The notes under the pieces: model-generated
Databases searched by the model: none
Seen by the model: only the letters and a program-made list of their open reading frames with translations
Told to the model about the DNA's origin: nothing
Translations under genes and position numbers: made by a program
Shown: piece after piece, positions 25,068 to 32,479 of the stretch
How the letters are laid out: every line of letters starts with the position of its first letter
Numbering within the stretch: position 1 is the stretch's first letter
NCBI RefSeq assembly: GCF_017639205.1
Contig: NZ_CP071139.1
Location: forward strand, 5,703,501-5,767,500
Reading direction: 5' to 3'
Length of the DNA stretch: 64,000 nucleotides
Source: Streptomyces nojiriensis
GTDB lineage: Bacteria; Actinomycetota; Actinomycetes; Streptomycetales; Streptomycetaceae

Positions 25068-25604
25068 TTACTCGGCGGCGAGGGCGGCCTCGGCGTCGAG
25101 GGTGACGGCGACGGCCTGGATCACGGAGGCGATCTTGAAGGCCTCCTGGATCGTCTCGCGGTCGACGCCCGCCTTGCGCAGGACCTGCTCGTGCGAGTCC
25201 AGGCACTGGCCGCAGCCGTTGATCGCGGAGACCGCGAGCGACCACAGCTCGAAGTCGATCTTCTCCACGCCCGGGTTGCCGATGACGTTCATCCGCAGGC
25301 CCGCGCGCAGCGTGCCGTACTCCGGGTCGGAGAGCAGGTGCCGGGTGCGGTAGAAGACGTTGTTCATCGCCATGACCGCGGCGGCGGACTTGGCGGCGGT
25401 GTACGCCTCCGGCGAGAGGTTCGCCTTCGCCTCGGGCTCCAGCTCACGCAGGACGATGGCCGAGCGGGCGGCGATCGCGCAGGACAGGACGGTGCCCCAC
25501 AGCTGCTGCTGCGGGAGGTCGCTGTTGCCGATGACCGAACCGAGGTTCAGCTTCAGGTCCTTGGCGAAGTCCGGTATGGCCGACTTCAGGGAGTCGAGGG
25601 ACAT
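25068..25604 (-). CDS. ahpD: Alkyl hydroperoxide reductase D
   Basis: A 178-residue AhpD, which reduces AhpC and links it to lipoamide-dependent dehydrogenases in actinobacteria. The CxxC redox centre is C131/C134 in INGCGQCLDSHE, including the conserved Asp/Ser/His/Glu relay. Length matches the family (about 177). It starts 3 bp after the ahpC stop (ahpC at 25608-26162, same strand), forming an ahpC-ahpD operon under the divergent oxyR. It acts in the cytosol against organic and hydrogen peroxides. Confidence 0.96.
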   Translation of the reverse strand: MSLDSLKSAIPDFAKDLKLNLGSVIGNSDLPQQQLWGTVLSCAIAARSAIVLRELEPEAKANLSPEAYTAAKSAAAVMAMNNVFYRTRHLLSDPEYGTLRAGLRMNVIGNPGVEKIDFELWSLAVSAINGCGQCLDSHEQVLRKAGVDRETIQEAFKIASVIQAVAVTLDAEAALAAE

Positions 25605-25607
25605 CCG

Positions 25608-26162
25608 TCACTCACCGGCCAGCAGCGCGCCGGCGTCGATGGTGGCCTCACCCTTGTTCCAGTTGCACGGGCACAGCTCGTCGGTCTGCAGGGCGTCGAG
25701 GACCCGCAGGACCTCCTTGGGGTTACGGCCCACGGAACCGGCGGTCACCATCGAGAACTGGATCTCGTTGTTCGGGTCCACGATGAAGACGGCGCGCATC
25801 GGGAGGCCGTCCTCGCCCAGGATGCCCAGCTCGGTCGACAGCTCGCGCTTGATGTCGGACATCATCGGGAAGGGCAGGTCACGCAGGTCGGCGTGGTCCT
25901 TGCGCCAGGCGTGGTGCACGTACTCGGAGTCGAGCGAGAAGCCGAGGATCTGCGCGTCGCGGTCGGCGAACTCCTCGTTCAGCTTGCCGAAGGCGGCGAT
26001 CTCGGTCGGGCACACGAAGGTGAAGTCCAGCGGCCACGCGAAGATGACCTTCCACTTGCCCTCGTAGGTCTTGTGGTCGATCTGCGCGAACTCGGCTCCG
26101 GCCTCGAGCGAGACACAGGCGGTCAGGTCGAAGGCGGGGAACTTGTCACCAACAGTGAGCAC
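25608..26162 (-). CDS. ahpC: Alkyl hydroperoxide reductase C (peroxiredoxin)
   Basis: A 184-residue 2-Cys peroxiredoxin. The peroxidatic cysteine is C51 in the PLDFTFVCPTEI signature. The C-terminal ELCPCNWNKGE carries the resolving cysteine (C164) and a second one (C166), as in the actinobacterial AhpC type that uses AhpD. The GTG start at 26162 is preceded by GGAGAG. It is first gene of ahpCD, divergent from oxyR across 135 bp. OxyR is expected to activate it under peroxide stress, as established in S. coelicolor. Confidence 0.96.
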   Translation of the reverse strand: MLTVGDKFPAFDLTACVSLEAGAEFAQIDHKTYEGKWKVIFAWPLDFTFVCPTEIAAFGKLNEEFADRDAQILGFSLDSEYVHHAWRKDHADLRDLPFPMMSDIKRELSTELGILGEDGLPMRAVFIVDPNNEIQFSMVTAGSVGRNPKEVLRVLDALQTDELCPCNWNKGEATIDAGALLAGE

Positions 26163-26297
26163 GCGCTCTCCTTATGCAGTGGAAAATAACCCTTTTGGGG
26201 GTTTTCCGATGGGGTTGGACGTATCTCACATGCTGACACACCTGCATTGATTACAGAAATAGCTACTCTTGTGCCGGGTGATCGGAGGTACCTATCA
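26163..26297. promoter_or_regulatory. Divergent ahpC-oxyR control region
   Basis: 135 bp that is AT-rich for this genome. It contains an imperfect inverted repeat, GGAAAATAACCC (26181-26192) against GGGGTTTTCC (26198-26207), next to ahpC, and a LysR-type T-N11-A patch around 26248-26275. OxyR binding here is inferred from gene arrangement. Confidence 0.6.
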
Positions 26298-27245
26298 GTG
26301 GCTGTCAGTAGTAGGGGAACGAAGCAACCGACGCTCGCGCAGTTGCGCGCCTTCGCGGCGGTCGCCGAGCACCTGCACTTCCGGGACGCCGCCGCGGCCA
26401 TCGGGATGAGCCAGCCCGCGCTCTCCGGATCCGTCTCCGCCCTGGAGGAGACCCTGGGGGTGCAGCTGCTGGAGCGCACCACCCGCAAGGTGCTGCTCTC
26501 CCCGGCGGGCGAGCGGATCGCGGCCCGCGTGCAGGTGGTCCTCGACGCCATGGGCGGGCTGCTGGAGGAGGCCGAGGCGGTACGGGCGCCCTTCACCGGA
26601 GTCCTGCGGCTCGGGGTGATCCCCACGGTGGCGCCGTACCTGCTGCCGACCGTGCTCGGACTGTTCCACCGGCGCTACCCGCGGATGGACCTCCAGGTGC
26701 ACGAGGAGCAGACCGCCTCGCTGCTGGAGGGCCTCGGCGCCGGACGCCTGGACCTGCTCCTGCTCGCGGTGCCGCTCGGGGTCCCCGGGGTGACCGAACT
26801 ACCCGTCTTCGACGAGGACTTCGTCCTGCTCGCACCCAGGGAGCACGCGCTGGCCGGGCGCCGGGACATCCCGCTGGAGGAACTGCGCGGACTGCAGCTG
26901 CTGCTGCTCGACGAGGGGCACTGCCTGCGGGACCAGGCCCTCGACATCTGCCGGGAAGCGGGCCGGACGACCGGTGCGGACGTCACGACGACCGCCGCCG
27001 GGCTGTCCACCCTCGTACAACTGGTCGCCGGGGGACTGGGGGTGACGCTGTTGCCGCGAACCGCGCTGCGGCTGGAGACCGCCCGCAACGAGTACCTGTC
27101 CACCGGGTACTTCGCCGAGCCCGCCCCCTCCCGGCGGATCGCCCTGGCCATGCGCACCGGAACCGCCCGGCAGGAGGAGTTCAGGGCGATCGCCGCCGAG
27201 CTGCGCGAAGCCGTCCGCCCGCTCCCGGTCTGGCCCACCGACTAG
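26298..27245 (+). CDS. oxyR: Hydrogen-peroxide sensing LysR regulator OxyR
   Basis: A 315-residue LysR-type regulator with an N-terminal winged HTH (LAQLRAFAAVAEHLHFRDAA, then AIGMSQPALSGSVSALEETL) and a C-terminal sensor domain. The redox cysteines are C209 in DEGHCLRDQAL and C218 in DICREAG, with the same nine-residue spacing as E. coli C199/C208, so disulfide-based peroxide sensing should be intact. GTG 26298 has GGAGG at 26284-26288. It is divergent from ahpCD. Its TAG stop lies inside the left arm of a palindromic repeat. Confidence 0.95.
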   Translation: MAVSSRGTKQPTLAQLRAFAAVAEHLHFRDAAAAIGMSQPALSGSVSALEETLGVQLLERTTRKVLLSPAGERIAARVQVVLDAMGGLLEEAEAVRAPFTGVLRLGVIPTVAPYLLPTVLGLFHRRYPRMDLQVHEEQTASLLEGLGAGRLDLLLLAVPLGVPGVTELPVFDEDFVLLAPREHALAGRRDIPLEELRGLQLLLLDEGHCLRDQALDICREAGRTTGADVTTTAAGLSTLVQLVAGGLGVTLLPRTALRLETARNEYLSTGYFAEPAPSRRIALAMRTGTARQEEFRAIAAELREAVRPLPVWPTD

Positions 27246-27305
27246 GCCGTCTCTTCCGGATCTTGTACGCCGCGGGCCCGGCAAGATCCGGACGAGACGG
27301 CCTAG
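27242..27305. repeat. Palindromic repeat, 64-bp short form
   Basis: Left arm 27242-27265 (CTAGGCCGTCTCTTCCGGAT plus CTTG) and right arm 27282-27305 are inverted repeats with one mismatch in 24. The 16-base centre TACGCCGCGGGCCCGG keeps part of the inner stem of the 168-bp copy at 16096-16263, so this looks like an internally deleted derivative. It sits between convergent oxyR and the ABC permease gene and should also work as a bidirectional terminator. Confidence 0.85.
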
Positions 27306-27366
27306 GGGGAAGTCGGGACGCCGGGGCCTCGCCGGGAGCGGGCGGACGGGTCAGTGGCGTACGGGG

Positions 27367-29739
27367 TCACTCCGTGCGCAGGCCGTCCGGGCGCATCAGC
27401 CGCAGCAGCGGCGGCAGGCTGAGCAGGGTCACCACGACCACCACACCCGCTCCGGCCGCCGTCATCCCGAGCACCGACGCCCAGTCGATCCGGACCGGCT
27501 GGGCGGCCATGCCCATCAGGACGGCGCCCAGCCCCACCCCGACCCCGGCCGCCGGCACCAGGCCGAGCGCGATCGGCACGGCCGTCTGCCACAGCACCGA
27601 CAGGCTCAGCGTGGAGCGCTTGGTGCCGAAGGCGACCAGGGAGGACAGCAGCCGCCGACGCTCGCGCAACTGCTCCAGCTGGGAGACGAGCAGGCTTCCG
27701 CCGATCAGGACCAGTACGGCGGTGGCGCCGAAGAACAGCCCCGTGCGGATCGAGGAGTAGCCGGCGGCCTCCTTGGTGTCCCGCAGGGTCATCGCCGTGA
27801 CGAAGGGGTCCGCCTTGAACACGGCGTTGCGCGCCCGGTCCAGGGCGTCCGGACGGGACTCGTCGACCTGGACGTAGATCCGCGCGTCCGGGAAGTCGCC
27901 GATCTCCTTCGGCGCGGCCGACGGGGTGACCAGCAGGCCGCTGCGCAGCTCCCCGGTGGGGTCCGGCCGGCTGGGGACCGTACGGGCGCCGGCCGGGACC
28001 TGCCACTTCGCCGGGGCGGGCCGGTCGGCCGTCCCGGTCCCGGACCCGTACTCCCGGACGTTGCCGACGAACAGCTCGTCACCGGGCTTCGCCGTGGCTC
28101 CGTAGAGACCCTGCCCCTGCGTGACCGGTGCGGGGGAGCCGGTCAGTACGAAGGCGTCGCCTTCCGTGCAGGAGTCGAGCACCGCCACCTCACCGAGCGC
28201 GTCGCAGGTGCCGATGGTCACCTGGACCGTCTCCTCCGTCGCGGGCACCTGGTGGGCGGCCTGCGCGGAGGTCAGCGGCACGGCCCGGGTGACGCCCTGC
28301 ATGGCGGTGATCCGCTGCGCGAGGTCGTCCAGGTCCGTCTGCGTATCGCGGTTCACCATGACCGCGACGGCGGCCCGGCCGGGATCCTGGCCGGTCGACC
28401 GGGTGTAGTCGCCCTCGACGCCCGCGAAGAGCATCTGGAGGGCGATGGCGCCCGCGACGGCCACGGCGATGCCGTTGACGAGGCGGGCGGCGGCGCCGCT
28501 GTTGACCTGCAGCCGGCGCACGGCCAGCTGCCAGGAGACCGGGCCGCCGGACAGCTTCGCGACGAACCGTTCCAGCAGCCAGGGCAGCAGCACGGTGACC
28601 CCGACCAGCAGCAGTACGACACCTCCGCCGACCTGCCACTGGTTGAACCTGCCGTGGTCGTTGCCGCGGCCGCCCAGGGGCACGAGCAGGCCGAGCCCGA
28701 CCAGCGGGAGCAGCAGCCGCCACCAGATCCGGCGCCGGGAGGGCCTGGCCGTACGGACGACGCCCAGCGGCTCGATGACCACGCTGCGCAGCGCGAACAG
28801 CGTCACGGCCACCGCCGCCGCGGGCACCGCGAGGGCGACCAGGACGGCGAGCCAGGGCGCCGGGTCGAGGTCGGCGGGGAAGACGCTGCGCTGCTGGAGG
28901 CTGACGCTGCCGACCAGGGAGCGGCCGACCACGAAGAAGCCGCTGCCCAGCACCAGTCCGACCAGGGAGCCGGCCAGCGCCTCGCCGGCCGCGATCCGGC
29001 GCACCGTCCGGCTGTCGGCGCCGACCAGCCGCAGCGCGGCGAGCCGCCGGTCGCGCCGGTCCCCGCCGAAGCGGACGGCGGTGGCGATGAACACGGCGAC
29101 GGGCATCAGCAGGGCGATGAACGTCACGACGACCATCAGCATGAGCACGGGGTCCAGGCCCTCGCGGTCCGCGTCGTAGCCGAAGCCGGTGACGCGCTCG
29201 ACGCGGTAGTCCTCGGGGCCGTTCTTCAGGAGGGTGTCGCTGCCCAGGTAGAAGAGCAGTTCGCCGGGACCCACCAGCCCCGGGTCGCCGACGACCTCAC
29301 TGACCCGCGCGTCGAGCCGCTCGCGCAGCAGGGCGCCGTCGGGGGACTTCAGCAACGCGTCGAGCGCCGGGGAGAGGGCCATCTCGCCCGGGCCGGGGAT
29401 CCGCGTCAGACCGGGCGGCAGCGGGGCGTCCGGGCCCTCGGCCCGGACCACGTGCCCCTCGATGTCCTTGTGCCGGTACGTCTGGCCGATGCGGGCGATC
29501 AGCAGGGTGCCGGGTCCGGGGGCGTCGGCCCGCTCGGAGCTCATCGTCGACCGTGCGTCGCCGCGCTCGTACCGGGCGGCGAGCGCGCCGGGGATGGCGG
29601 TGCTGATCAGCAGCAGTGCGACGCCGAGCCCGACGCCGACGCCGGTGAGCAGGGTGCGGATCCACCCCTCACGGCCGCCGCCGAAGGCGAAGCGGGCGCC
29701 CATGCCGAGGTCGCGGGCCCAGACCTGGAGACGGCTCAT
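27367..29739 (-). CDS. FtsX-like ABC transporter permease
   Basis: A 790-residue membrane protein with the duplicated FtsX/MacB-type architecture. It has an N-terminal helix (LLTGVGVGLGVALLLISTAI), a large extracytoplasmic region, three helices around residues 215-310, another group at about 330-430, a second extracytoplasmic region (about 440-650) with a cysteine pair (GTCDALGEVAVLDSCTEG) and a last three-helix FtsX domain. It is coupled to the upstream ATPase gene by a four-base overlap (29736-29739). The transporter probably exports a peptide or antibiotic. Control by the PadR protein encoded first in the operon is likely. Confidence 0.9.
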   Translation of the reverse strand: MSRLQVWARDLGMGARFAFGGGREGWIRTLLTGVGVGLGVALLLISTAIPGALAARYERGDARSTMSSERADAPGPGTLLIARIGQTYRHKDIEGHVVRAEGPDAPLPPGLTRIPGPGEMALSPALDALLKSPDGALLRERLDARVSEVVGDPGLVGPGELLFYLGSDTLLKNGPEDYRVERVTGFGYDADREGLDPVLMLMVVVTFIALLMPVAVFIATAVRFGGDRRDRRLAALRLVGADSRTVRRIAAGEALAGSLVGLVLGSGFFVVGRSLVGSVSLQQRSVFPADLDPAPWLAVLVALAVPAAAVAVTLFALRSVVIEPLGVVRTARPSRRRIWWRLLLPLVGLGLLVPLGGRGNDHGRFNQWQVGGGVVLLLVGVTVLLPWLLERFVAKLSGGPVSWQLAVRRLQVNSGAAARLVNGIAVAVAGAIALQMLFAGVEGDYTRSTGQDPGRAAVAVMVNRDTQTDLDDLAQRITAMQGVTRAVPLTSAQAAHQVPATEETVQVTIGTCDALGEVAVLDSCTEGDAFVLTGSPAPVTQGQGLYGATAKPGDELFVGNVREYGSGTGTADRPAPAKWQVPAGARTVPSRPDPTGELRSGLLVTPSAAPKEIGDFPDARIYVQVDESRPDALDRARNAVFKADPFVTAMTLRDTKEAAGYSSIRTGLFFGATAVLVLIGGSLLVSQLEQLRERRRLLSSLVAFGTKRSTLSLSVLWQTAVPIALGLVPAAGVGVGLGAVLMGMAAQPVRIDWASVLGMTAAGAGVVVVVTLLSLPPLLRLMRPDGLRTE

Positions 29740-30422
29740 ACGATCCGCTCCATGTCACGGGATTTGCCGTCGCGTACGACGATCTCGCGGTCGGAGTAGG
29801 CGGCCACGCGCGTCTCGTGCGTCACGAGGACGACGGCGGCGTTCGCGGACCGGGCGGCCTCGGTGAGCAGCTGCATGACGAGTTCGCCGTTGAGGGAGTC
29901 GAGGGCTCCGGTGGGCTCGTCGGCGAAGATCACGCGCGGGTCGGTGACGAGGGCGCGGGCGACGGCCACGCGCTGCCCCTGGCCGCCGGATATCTCGCCG
30001 GGCCGCTTGGCGCCGAGGTCCTCCACCTGGAGCTGCTCCATCCGGTGCAGGGCGGTGCGTTCGGCCTCCTTGCGCTTGACGCCGGTCAGGCGCAGCGGGA
30101 GGGCGACGTTCTCCACGCAGGTCAGCTCCGGTACGAGCTGGCCGAACTGGAAGACGAAGCCGAACGCGGTGCGGCGCAGCTCGCTGCGCTCGGCGTCGCT
30201 CATGGAGGTGAGCTCGCGGCCGGCGTAGGTGATGGAGCCGGAGTCGGGCGGGACGATGCCCGCCAGGCAGTGCAGCAGGGTCGACTTGCCCGAGCCGGAG
30301 GGGCCCATGACGGCGACGACCTCGCCGGCGTGGATGGAGAACTCGGCGCCGTCGAGGGCGTTGGTGGTCCCGTACGCCTTGCGCAGGTCCGTGGCCGCGA
30401 GGAGCGAGCCGGCCGGGGTCAT
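29736..30422 (-). CDS. ABC transporter ATP-binding protein (MacB/LolD type)
   Basis: A 228-residue ATPase with a complete nucleotide-binding set: Walker A MGPSGSGKST, Q-loop FQFGQLVPEL, signature SGGQGQRVAVARAL, Walker B VIFADEPTGALD and H-loop LVTHETRVAAY. This subgroup pairs with FtsX-like permeases, and the permease gene follows immediately. ATG 30422 with GGAGGTG upstream overlaps the PadR stop (ATGA). It forms the motor of a three-gene PadR-ATPase-permease operon. Confidence 0.95.
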   Translation of the reverse strand: MTPAGSLLAATDLRKAYGTTNALDGAEFSIHAGEVVAVMGPSGSGKSTLLHCLAGIVPPDSGSITYAGRELTSMSDAERSELRRTAFGFVFQFGQLVPELTCVENVALPLRLTGVKRKEAERTALHRMEQLQVEDLGAKRPGEISGGQGQRVAVARALVTDPRVIFADEPTGALDSLNGELVMQLLTEAARSANAAVVLVTHETRVAAYSDREIVVRDGKSRDMERIV

Positions 30423-30943
30423 CGGCCCACCTCCTTGGCGAGCTGGTCGAGACGGGCCGCGGTGAGCTCCAGCCACCGCAGGTCCGCCTCCAGGTGGAAG
30501 AGGGCGTGGTCGCACACGAGCTGGTCGGCGATGTCCCCCTTGCGCTTGCGCTGGGTGAGGATGCGCATGAGGCGCAGGTGCTCGGCGCGCTGGGTGTCCA
30601 GCAGCTCGTCGGCGCGGCGGCCGGTGAGCAGGGCGAGGACGACCTTCGTGTAGAGGGTCGAGTGGAGATAGGGCTCGGGCTTCTCGGGCTGCGCGAGCCA
30701 GGCTTCGACGTCGGTGATGCCGGCGTCGGTGATGGCGTACCGCTTGCGGTCGGGGCCGCCGCCGCTCTCTATCCCGTCGACCTCGACGAGGCCGTTCTTC
30801 AGGAGGCGGGACATGGTCGAGTAGACCTGCCCGTACGCGAGGGGGCGGTCGTGGCCGAACTTCTCGTCGAAGGCGCGCTTGAGGTCGTAGCCGTGGCGCG
30901 GGCCGGCCTCTAGGAGGCCCAGGAGGGTGTGACCGATGGACAT
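30419..30943 (-). CDS. PadR family transcriptional regulator
   Basis: A 174-residue PadR regulator. The N-terminal winged HTH (LLGLLEAGPRHGYDLKRAF, AYGQVYSTMSRLLKNGLVEV) carries the conserved Tyr residues. The C-terminal helical dimerisation domain is of the longer Vir-type PadR subgroup. It is first gene of the operon with the ABC transporter, so it most likely represses its own operon and is relieved by the transported compound. A dyad with TGTATA-like elements lies just upstream of its ATG. Confidence 0.92.
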   Translation of the reverse strand: MSIGHTLLGLLEAGPRHGYDLKRAFDEKFGHDRPLAYGQVYSTMSRLLKNGLVEVDGIESGGGPDRKRYAITDAGITDVEAWLAQPEKPEPYLHSTLYTKVVLALLTGRRADELLDTQRAEHLRLMRILTQRKRKGDIADQLVCDHALFHLEADLRWLELTAARLDQLAKEVGR

Positions 30944-30951
30944 GACCCCGA

Positions 30952-30985
30952 CTCTACACCGTGTGTATACGCGGAGTGTATAGAG
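30952..30985. promoter_or_regulatory. Putative PadR operator
   Basis: An imperfect dyad whose outer arms are CTCTACAC (30952-30959) and GTGTATAGAG (30976-30985), with GTGTGTATAC between. It is located 9-42 bp upstream of the padR start, where the promoter must be. The GTGTATA elements resemble known PadR-type sites. Confidence 0.6.
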
Positions 30986-31108
30986 GGCGGGAGGAGGGTC
31001 GGGCCTCACGGAGGGGCGGACGGGGAACGGGTGGGCGGGGCCGGAGCCGGGGCCGGGAACGCCGCACGCCCGGTGGGCCGGGTCACCGGCCCACCGGGCG
31101 TGGCGGGG

Positions 31109-31342
31109 TCATTCCGTGGGCTTGGGGGGCCGTCCCCGGCGGGGGATGGGGCCGGGGGCCGAGGGGAGGCGGCCGGCCTCGGCGAGGGCCCGGCGGAGCA
31201 GGAACTCGATCTGCGCGTTGGCGCTGCGCAGTTCCTCGCCCGCCCAGCGGGCCAGCGCGTCGTACACCTGCGGATCGAGCCGCAGCAGCACCTGCTTGCG
31301 TGCCTGCCGACCCGCCGGCTTCTCCTCGCCGCCGGGGGTCAC
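31109..31342 (-). CDS. Small ribbon-helix-helix (Arc/CopG/HicB-like) DNA-binding protein
   Basis: A 77-residue protein whose core KQVLLRLDPQVYDALARWAG and ANAQIEFLLRRALAEAGR fits a ribbon-helix-helix domain: one beta strand (QVLLRL) and two helices. The tail is basic and Pro-rich (RRGRPPKPTE). Its GTG overlaps the SPFH gene stop (GTGA), so the two are co-translated. Close relatives are often labelled HicB-type antitoxins, but no toxin gene is present. A more likely role, by context, is autoregulation of this operon through the palindrome at 32292-32307. Confidence 0.8.
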   Translation of the reverse strand: MTPGGEEKPAGRQARKQVLLRLDPQVYDALARWAGEELRSANAQIEFLLRRALAEAGRLPSAPGPIPRRGRPPKPTE

Positions 31343-32247
31343 TGGTAGAGGGTCCCCGTGTTGACGACCGGCTGGGCGGCGCGGTCGCCGCACAGGACCA
31401 CCATCAGGTTCGAGACCATGGCCGCCTTGCGCTCCGGGTCCAGGTCCACGATGTCCTGCTCCGCCAGCCGGGTCAGTGCCAGTTCGACCATGCCCACCGC
31501 GCCCTCCACGATCTGCTTGCGCGCCGCCACGACCGCGCCCGCCTGCTGGCGCTGGAGCATCGCGGAGGCGATCTCCGGAGCGTACGCGAGGTGCGTGAAG
31601 CGGGACTCGATGATGTGCACACCGGCCGCGTCGGCGCGGTCGCGCAGTTCGGCCGACAGCTTCTCGGTGATCTCCTCGGCGTTCCCGCGCAGCGACAGGC
31701 CGCCCTCCTCGTGCGCGTCGTAGGGGTACTCGATGGCGATGTGCCGGACCGCCGCCTCGGCCTGGGTCTCGACGAACTCCGTGAAGTCCTCGACCTCGAA
31801 GGTGGCCCGGGCCGTGTCCTCGACCCGCCACACCACGACCGCCGCCAGCTCGATCGGGTTGCCGTAGGCGTCGTTGACCTTCAGGACGGCCGTCTCGTGG
31901 TTGCGCACCCGGGTGGAGATCCGCTCGCGGGAGGTCAGCGGGTTGGCCCAGCGCAGCCCGTCGGTGCGGATGGTGCCCCGGTAGCGGCCGAACAGCTGGA
32001 CGACCCGGGCCTCACCCGGTGCCACCGTGTTCAGCCCGCACATCGCCAACGTGGAGGCGAGGCTCAGGAGTACGCCGAGGGCTATCAGGGCCGCCTTGAC
32101 CCCGACGGCCGTGGCCACCGCGCCGGCCACGATCAGGCCCGCACTCGCCAACAGGCCCAACAGACCGAGCAGCAGTGCCAGTCCGCCGCCGACGCTGCGC
32201 GCGGTGAACTCCCGTACTCCGTCAGGGGTGGCGTTTTCGTTCGTCAT
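31339..32247 (-). CDS. SPFH/Band 7 (stomatin/slipin-like) membrane protein
   Basis: A 302-residue protein with a hydrophobic N-terminal hairpin (about residues 18-70, LALLLGLLGLLASAGLIVAG and the following stretch) and a Band 7 domain (about 72-260), including APGEARVVQLFGRYRGTIRTDG, RNHETAVLKVNDAYGNPIEL and ERKAAMVSNLMVVLCGDR at the C-terminus. SPFH proteins oligomerise in membrane microdomains. It forms an operon with a ribbon-helix-helix gene. The region upstream has a perfect 16-bp palindrome placed to act as operator. Confidence 0.9.
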   Translation of the reverse strand: MTNENATPDGVREFTARSVGGGLALLLGLLGLLASAGLIVAGAVATAVGVKAALIALGVLLSLASTLAMCGLNTVAPGEARVVQLFGRYRGTIRTDGLRWANPLTSRERISTRVRNHETAVLKVNDAYGNPIELAAVVVWRVEDTARATFEVEDFTEFVETQAEAAVRHIAIEYPYDAHEEGGLSLRGNAEEITEKLSAELRDRADAAGVHIIESRFTHLAYAPEIASAMLQRQQAGAVVAARKQIVEGAVGMVELALTRLAEQDIVDLDPERKAAMVSNLMVVLCGDRAAQPVVNTGTLYQ

Positions 32248-32291
32248 GGTTTGCCCCGTTTCTCAGCTCACGGCCGGTCGGACCGTCTAGC

Positions 32292-32307
32292 AAAGTGATA
32301 TCACTTT
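32292..32307. promoter_or_regulatory. Perfect 16-bp palindromic operator of the SPFH operon
   Basis: AAAGTGATATCACTTT is self-complementary over all 16 bases and strikingly AT-rich for this genome. It lies 45 bp upstream of the SPFH ATG, in the promoter zone. It suits a small homodimeric or tetrameric regulator such as the ribbon-helix-helix protein of the same operon. Confidence 0.75.
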
Positions 32308-32479
32308 TTTGCGCTACAGCAACCCTTCCGCTTAGGTGGGCGTCGGTTCCCATGACGCGGGTGCTGATTCTCACGTCCGAAATGACCGTAATTAGTCATG
32401 GTTGGCCAACTTTTGTCACAGCCTGCGGTGTTAGCTTTCTGAGCTGACGTCGGGGGGGAAATCGAGCGGAGCGGGAGCG

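Noticed and set aside
26298..27245. LysR gene as a generic regulator rather than OxyR
   Set aside because: The two sensor cysteines with nine-residue spacing and divergence from ahpC-ahpD make OxyR the best call.
31109..31342. HicA/HicB toxin-antitoxin module
   Set aside because: Only a ribbon-helix-helix protein is present. No HicA-like double-stranded RNA-binding toxin lies on either side, and its partner gene is an SPFH protein.
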